A stretch of 9,268 bases of DNA from positions 1 to 9,268 of the forward strand of contig DATLEZ010000006.1 of the NCBI GenBank assembly GCA_035525055.1. The letters are read 5' to 3'. Below are positions 6,217 to 9,268 of the stretch, piece after piece. Source of the stretch: DATEEG01 sp035525055 (lineage in GTDB: Bacteria; Actinomycetota; Acidimicrobiia; Spongiisociales; ZC4RG35). Within the stretch, counting starts at the first letter, position 1. Each line of letters begins with the position of its first letter. The notes beneath the pieces were generated by a model that did not search any database, was not told the DNA's origin, and was given only the letters and a program-made list of their open reading frames with translations. A program made the position numbers and the translations under genes.

Positions 6217-8052
6217 GTGAGGAGCTACCTCCCAGCGTGGTTCCAGCACACGGATAGTCCGGCGACCGTCCCGCCTTCATCGGATCGCGCCAACTCGTCT
6301 GCCGAGTACATGGTCGCGATTCTGATAGCCGCGTCAGCGGTGTCCATCGCGCTCACCCTGAGCATTCGCGGATGGTGGCCATACGATGATGGCATGATCG
6401 GCCACACGGCCGAGCGTGTCTTGGCGGGACAGACGTCGCATGTGGACTTCGACGACCCGTACTCAGGGCTCCAGGCTGTGCTCCACGCAGCCGTCTTCCG
6501 GCGCTTCGGGGTCGATTTGGCACACCTGCGATATCTCTTGGTCGCCGGCTTCTGCGTGTGGGGCGTAGCCGCCTGGGCGATTCTCCGGCGACGCTTCCAA
6601 CCCATCAGCGCAAGCATCATCGCGGCTTTCACAGGCGTCGGCTCTCTGCTCACGTATCCGTCACCGATGCCTAGTTGGTACGCGACGTTCACATGCACAT
6701 TCGCCCTGTGGATGGTCATCCGTTGGACGGAGGCGCAGAGATATCACCACCTGTTTCTCGCGGGCGTGGCTCTGGGGACGGGGATCCTTTTCAAGACAAC
6801 AGCCATTTACGGCCTGGGCGCACTCGTCGTAGCTCTGGGCATGCAGATTCCGCGTGGCACATCGGTCGCTATGGCAGTGACCAGGCGAGTACTCATCTTC
6901 TCCCCTGCGCTTCCAGTTGTATGGCTGTCGCTTCAGAACGCACCCGGACGCTCAGCGGCCTATTTTGCTTTGCCAGTCATCATGCTCCTTGTTCTGGCGA
7001 ATCGCACTACCCAGGAACGTGAGCGCGTAGTCACGCCGCCTTCCCCGCGAGTTCTCCTTGGGTCATCAATGAGCACGCTCCTGGGCATCTCACTCCCGAT
7101 TCTGTTCTACATCGTCTTCCAATCTGGCGTCACCGGTGCAGCCGCCCTCTTCGACGGTTGGTTCACCGGACCTGCGAGTCGGCTCTCTCTTGTAACGTAC
7201 GATCCTCCGTCGTTTTGGGTCACAGTCCTCGTGCTCATCAACGGCGTCATACTCCTCACGATCGCCACACGCCGCCCGACGAAGTACACGGCAGCCGTCT
7301 TGATCACCGTTATGGCTTCGCTGTTCGTGGTGAACCACGACTCGCTCAACACGGGGATCTTCCTTGGAGCAGGTTATGCCGTGTCGGTTCTCGCGCTGTG
7401 GTGCCTCCGCACCCGGAGCCTCAGCGACTTGGGCGTTCTCGCGGCGCTCATGGCGGGCTTCGTGGCACTCGTTGGAATCCCGTTTTATGCCGCGGCGTAC
7501 GTTGGGTACGCAGGTCCAGTGATCGGCATCGCCGCGGCACTATTGGCTGCCGAGATCGGCCTCGCGCGGCTCGCTACCGTTGCTTCGATGCTGGTTGGTC
7601 TCGCAACGGTCAGTCCCGTTGCGTTCGGCGTCCAAAGCCACGGAGCGATGGCCCCTACCGAGGACTTCGTTCAGAGTTCCATCCCGCGAGTTTCGCTGGT
7701 CACACAAGAGAGCTTGTCCTATTACGCGGACGTCGTCGCCGTCGTCGGGCAGCATCGCCGAGGACTTCCGATATGGGCTGGCCCAGACCTGCCGCACATC
7801 TACTTCTTGACGCAATCGCCGTCGGTAACGCGACACATCTATGAGTTCAGCGATCCGGATCCGTACGGCGGTCTCTTCGTGCAAATCGTGGAGCATTGTG
7901 TGATGGTCGTGGTGCTCAATTCGGGACAAACTCAGGTTTCGCCTGCCCCTCGATCGGAACTGCTGGGGCTCTTGCGGACTCACTATGACGAGTTCGAGAT
8001 CGTCGCCGGCCATGAGATCCGGTGGACGAACCGTGTCCATTTGGATTGTTGA
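6217..8052 (+). CDS. Large GT-C membrane glycosyltransferase, ArnT/PMT-like
   Basis: This is a multi-pass membrane protein of 611 residues that probably transfers a sugar from a polyprenyl-phosphate donor on the outer membrane face. After a polar N-terminus, the first helix (about 33-50) leads into a loop with WWPYDDGMIGHTAERVLAGQ (53-72). The Asp57-Asp58-Gly59 motif is in the place of the catalytic/metal acidic pair of GT-C enzymes, and the following HVDFDDPYSGLQAVL and FRRFGVDLAHLRY segments match the usual ArnT/PMT-like order. About a dozen hydrophobic helices follow to about residue 470. The last 140 residues are soluble (VVAVVGQ, PIWAGPDLPHIYFLTQSP, VVVLNSG, ending TNRVHLDC), as in many GT-C proteins with an extracytoplasmic C-domain. 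No Shine-Dalgarno precedes GTG 6217; ATG 6310 (Met32), directly before the first helix, is a serious alternative start. It converges on uvrA with 6 bases between stops. Confidence 0.8.
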   Translation: MRSYLPAWFQHTDSPATVPPSSDRANSSAEYMVAILIAASAVSIALTLSIRGWWPYDDGMIGHTAERVLAGQTSHVDFDDPYSGLQAVLHAAVFRRFGVDLAHLRYLLVAGFCVWGVAAWAILRRRFQPISASIIAAFTGVGSLLTYPSPMPSWYATFTCTFALWMVIRWTEAQRYHHLFLAGVALGTGILFKTTAIYGLGALVVALGMQIPRGTSVAMAVTRRVLIFSPALPVVWLSLQNAPGRSAAYFALPVIMLLVLANRTTQERERVVTPPSPRVLLGSSMSTLLGISLPILFYIVFQSGVTGAAALFDGWFTGPASRLSLVTYDPPSFWVTVLVLINGVILLTIATRRPTKYTAAVLITVMASLFVVNHDSLNTGIFLGAGYAVSVLALWCLRTRSLSDLGVLAALMAGFVALVGIPFYAAAYVGYAGPVIGIAAALLAAEIGLARLATVASMLVGLATVSPVAFGVQSHGAMAPTEDFVQSSIPRVSLVTQESLSYYADVVAVVGQHRRGLPIWAGPDLPHIYFLTQSPSVTRHIYEFSDPDPYGGLFVQIVEHCVMVVVLNSGQTQVSPAPRSELLGLLRTHYDEFEIVAGHEIRWTNRVHLDC

Positions 8053-8058
8053 GTCGGA

Positions 8059-9268
8059 CTAGTTCGCTCTGATCAACACTTCCCGCAGGAACTTCCCGGT
8101 GTAGCTCTCCCCCACCTCGGCTACTTCTTCGGGTGTTCCCACCGCGATCACCCTGCCACCGCCCGATCCGCCTTCCGGCCCCAGGTCGATCACATGGTCG
8201 ACAGACTTGATCACGTCGAGGTTGTGTTCGATGACGAGCACCGTGTTGCCGGCGTCCACCAGGCGTTGGAGCACATGCAGCAGCTTGCGGATGTCTTCGA
8301 AGTGCAGCCCGGTGGTGGGTTCGTCGAGGATGTAGAAGGTCTGGCCGGTGGAACGTTTGCCCAGTTCGGATGCCAGCTTGATCCGTTGGGCTTCACCACC
8401 CGACAGGGTGGTGGCAGGCTGGCCGAGCCGGATGTAGGTGAGTCCCACGTCGTAGAGCGTCTGGAGGATGCGGGCGATCTTGGGCTGGTTCTCGAAGAAC
8501 TCGAGGGCCTCTTCGACGCTCATGTCCAACACGTCGGCGATGGTGTGGCCCTTCCAGGTGATCTCGAGAGTCTCCCGGTTGTAGCGCTTGCCCCCGCAGA
8601 TCTCACACGGCACGTAGACGTCGGGCAGGAAGTGCATCTCGATCTTGATGGTGCCGTCACCCGAACAGGCATCACAGCGGCCACCGGAGACGTTGAAGGA
8701 GAACCGCCCCTGCTTGTAGCCCCGGGCCCGGGCTTCGGGAGTGGCGGCATACAACGCCCGGATGTGGTCGAACATCTTGGTGTAGGTGGCCGAATTGGAC
8801 CGGGGCGTGCGGCCGATGGGCGACTGGTCGATGTTGATGACCTTGTCGATGGCTTCGATCCCGGTGATCTTCTTGTGCCGGCCCGGAACCGACCGTGACC
8901 GGTAGATGGCGTAATGCAACGCCACCGACAGGATGTCTTCGACCAGCGTGGACTTGCCCGACCCCGACACCCCGGTGACGGCAATGAACTGGCCGAGCGG
9001 GAAGCTCACGTCGATGTCTGCCAGGTTGTGTTCGGTCGCCCCAAAGATGGTGATCTCCCCACCCTTGCCGATCCGCCGGGTCTCCGGCACGGCGATGGAC
9101 CGCCGCCCCGCCATGTAGTCGCCGGTGAGGGACTGGGGTTCAGAGACGATGTCGTCGAGGGTGCCGGTGGCGACGATGTAGCCGCCGTGTTCACCGGCAC
9201 CCGGACCGATGTCCACGACGTAGTCGGCGGCGTCGATGGTCGCCTCGTCGTGCTCGACCACGATCAGG
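8059..9268 (-). CDS. uvrA: Excinuclease ABC subunit A, C-terminal part (5' end outside window)
   Basis: UvrA is the DNA-damage recognition ATPase of nucleotide excision repair, working as a dimer with UvrB in the cytoplasm. The window holds about 402 C-terminal residues of a protein normally 940-970 long; the frame is open to the right edge. It begins in the tail of the first ABC module (VVEHDEATIDAADYVVDIGPG, shown here in part, then GDYMAGRRSI). The second ABC module follows: Walker A GVSGSGKST, the linker with INIDQSPIGRTPRSN, the second zinc site with CDAC and CEIC, the signature LSGGEAQRIKLASELG, Walker B with FYILDEPTTGLHFEDI, and the H-loop LVIEHNLDVI. The protein ends with SYTGKFLREVLIRAN. 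All expected motifs are intact and I see no oddity. It is a housekeeping gene marking the right border of the glycan locus. Confidence 0.99.
   Translation of the reverse strand, partial: LIVVEHDEATIDAADYVVDIGPGAGEHGGYIVATGTLDDIVSEPQSLTGDYMAGRRSIAVPETRRIGKGGEITIFGATEHNLADIDVSFPLGQFIAVTGVSGSGKSTLVEDILSVALHYAIYRSRSVPGRHKKITGIEAIDKVINIDQSPIGRTPRSNSATYTKMFDHIRALYAATPEARARGYKQGRFSFNVSGGRCDACSGDGTIKIEMHFLPDVYVPCEICGGKRYNRETLEITWKGHTIADVLDMSVEEALEFFENQPKIARILQTLYDVGLTYIRLGQPATTLSGGEAQRIKLASELGKRSTGQTFYILDEPTTGLHFEDIRKLLHVLQRLVDAGNTVLVIEHNLDVIKSVDHVIDLGPEGGSGGGRVIAVGTPEEVAEVGESYTGKFLREVLIRAN

Noticed and set aside
7158..7844. Plus-strand frame of 228 codons inside the GT-C gene
   Set aside because: It is rich in Arg and His and unlike a folded protein; the GT-C frame has continuous membrane helices and a coherent C-domain.
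8194..8898. Long plus-strand reading frame of 234 codons opposite uvrA
   Set aside because: It lies wholly inside the antisense of a strongly conserved uvrA segment with intact motifs; it is a by-product of GC-rich codon use.
1..9268. Search for CRISPR repeats, transposase, integrase, toxin-antitoxin, defence or biosynthetic megasynthase genes, and tRNAs
   Set aside because: No such motif, repeated spacer pattern, terminal inverted repeat or tRNA-like cloverleaf was seen.

Overview
The window is GC-rich bacterial chromosome with tightly packed genes, several GTG starts and high-GC third codon positions. Together with the style of the UvrA sequence, this suggests a high-GC actinobacterium, possibly of the Acidimicrobiia type; that placement is inference and not proven. 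I see no rRNA, tRNA, CRISPR array, insertion sequence, integrase or phage gene. Every gene I can recognise, apart from uvrA at the right end, belongs to cell-surface glycan or glycolipid synthesis.

Layout, left to right. (1) 1-1087, minus strand: the N-terminal 286 residues of an AlgI-type membrane-bound O-acyltransferase (MBOAT) run off the left edge. A small 76-residue ORF precedes it and is coupled to it by a GTGA stop/start overlap; that ORF may be the frameshifted remainder of a slightly longer membrane-anchored protein. (2) 1206-2168, minus: a full-length UDP-glucuronate decarboxylase-type short-chain dehydrogenase. (3) 2300-3082, plus, divergent from it: a DPM1-like family 2 glycosyltransferase. 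(4) 3120-4256, minus: a polytopic membrane protein, perhaps a GT-C enzyme. (5) 4422-6105, minus: a two-gene unit in which a GtrB/ArnC-like polyprenyl-phosphate glycosyltransferase overlaps a class I SAM-dependent methyltransferase by 8 bases. (6) 6217-8052, plus, divergent from that unit: a large ArnT/PMT-like GT-C membrane glycosyltransferase. (7) 8059-9268, minus: the C-terminal ~400 residues of UvrA, converging on the GT-C gene with only 6 bases between the stop codons.

How the genes may work together (inference): the decarboxylase could supply a UDP-pentose. The two DPM1/GtrB-like enzymes could move sugars from nucleotide donors to polyprenyl phosphate on the inner face of the membrane. 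The GT-C protein or proteins could use those lipid-linked sugars on the outer face, while the methyltransferase and the MBOAT decorate the product with methyl and acyl groups. The parts are known families. The particular combination looks like a lineage-specific surface-glycan locus beside a housekeeping repair gene, not a wholly new kind of system. The most useful loose ends are the possible frameshift at about 1090-1105, the uncertain reading of 4150-4470, and several hairpins at gene boundaries.
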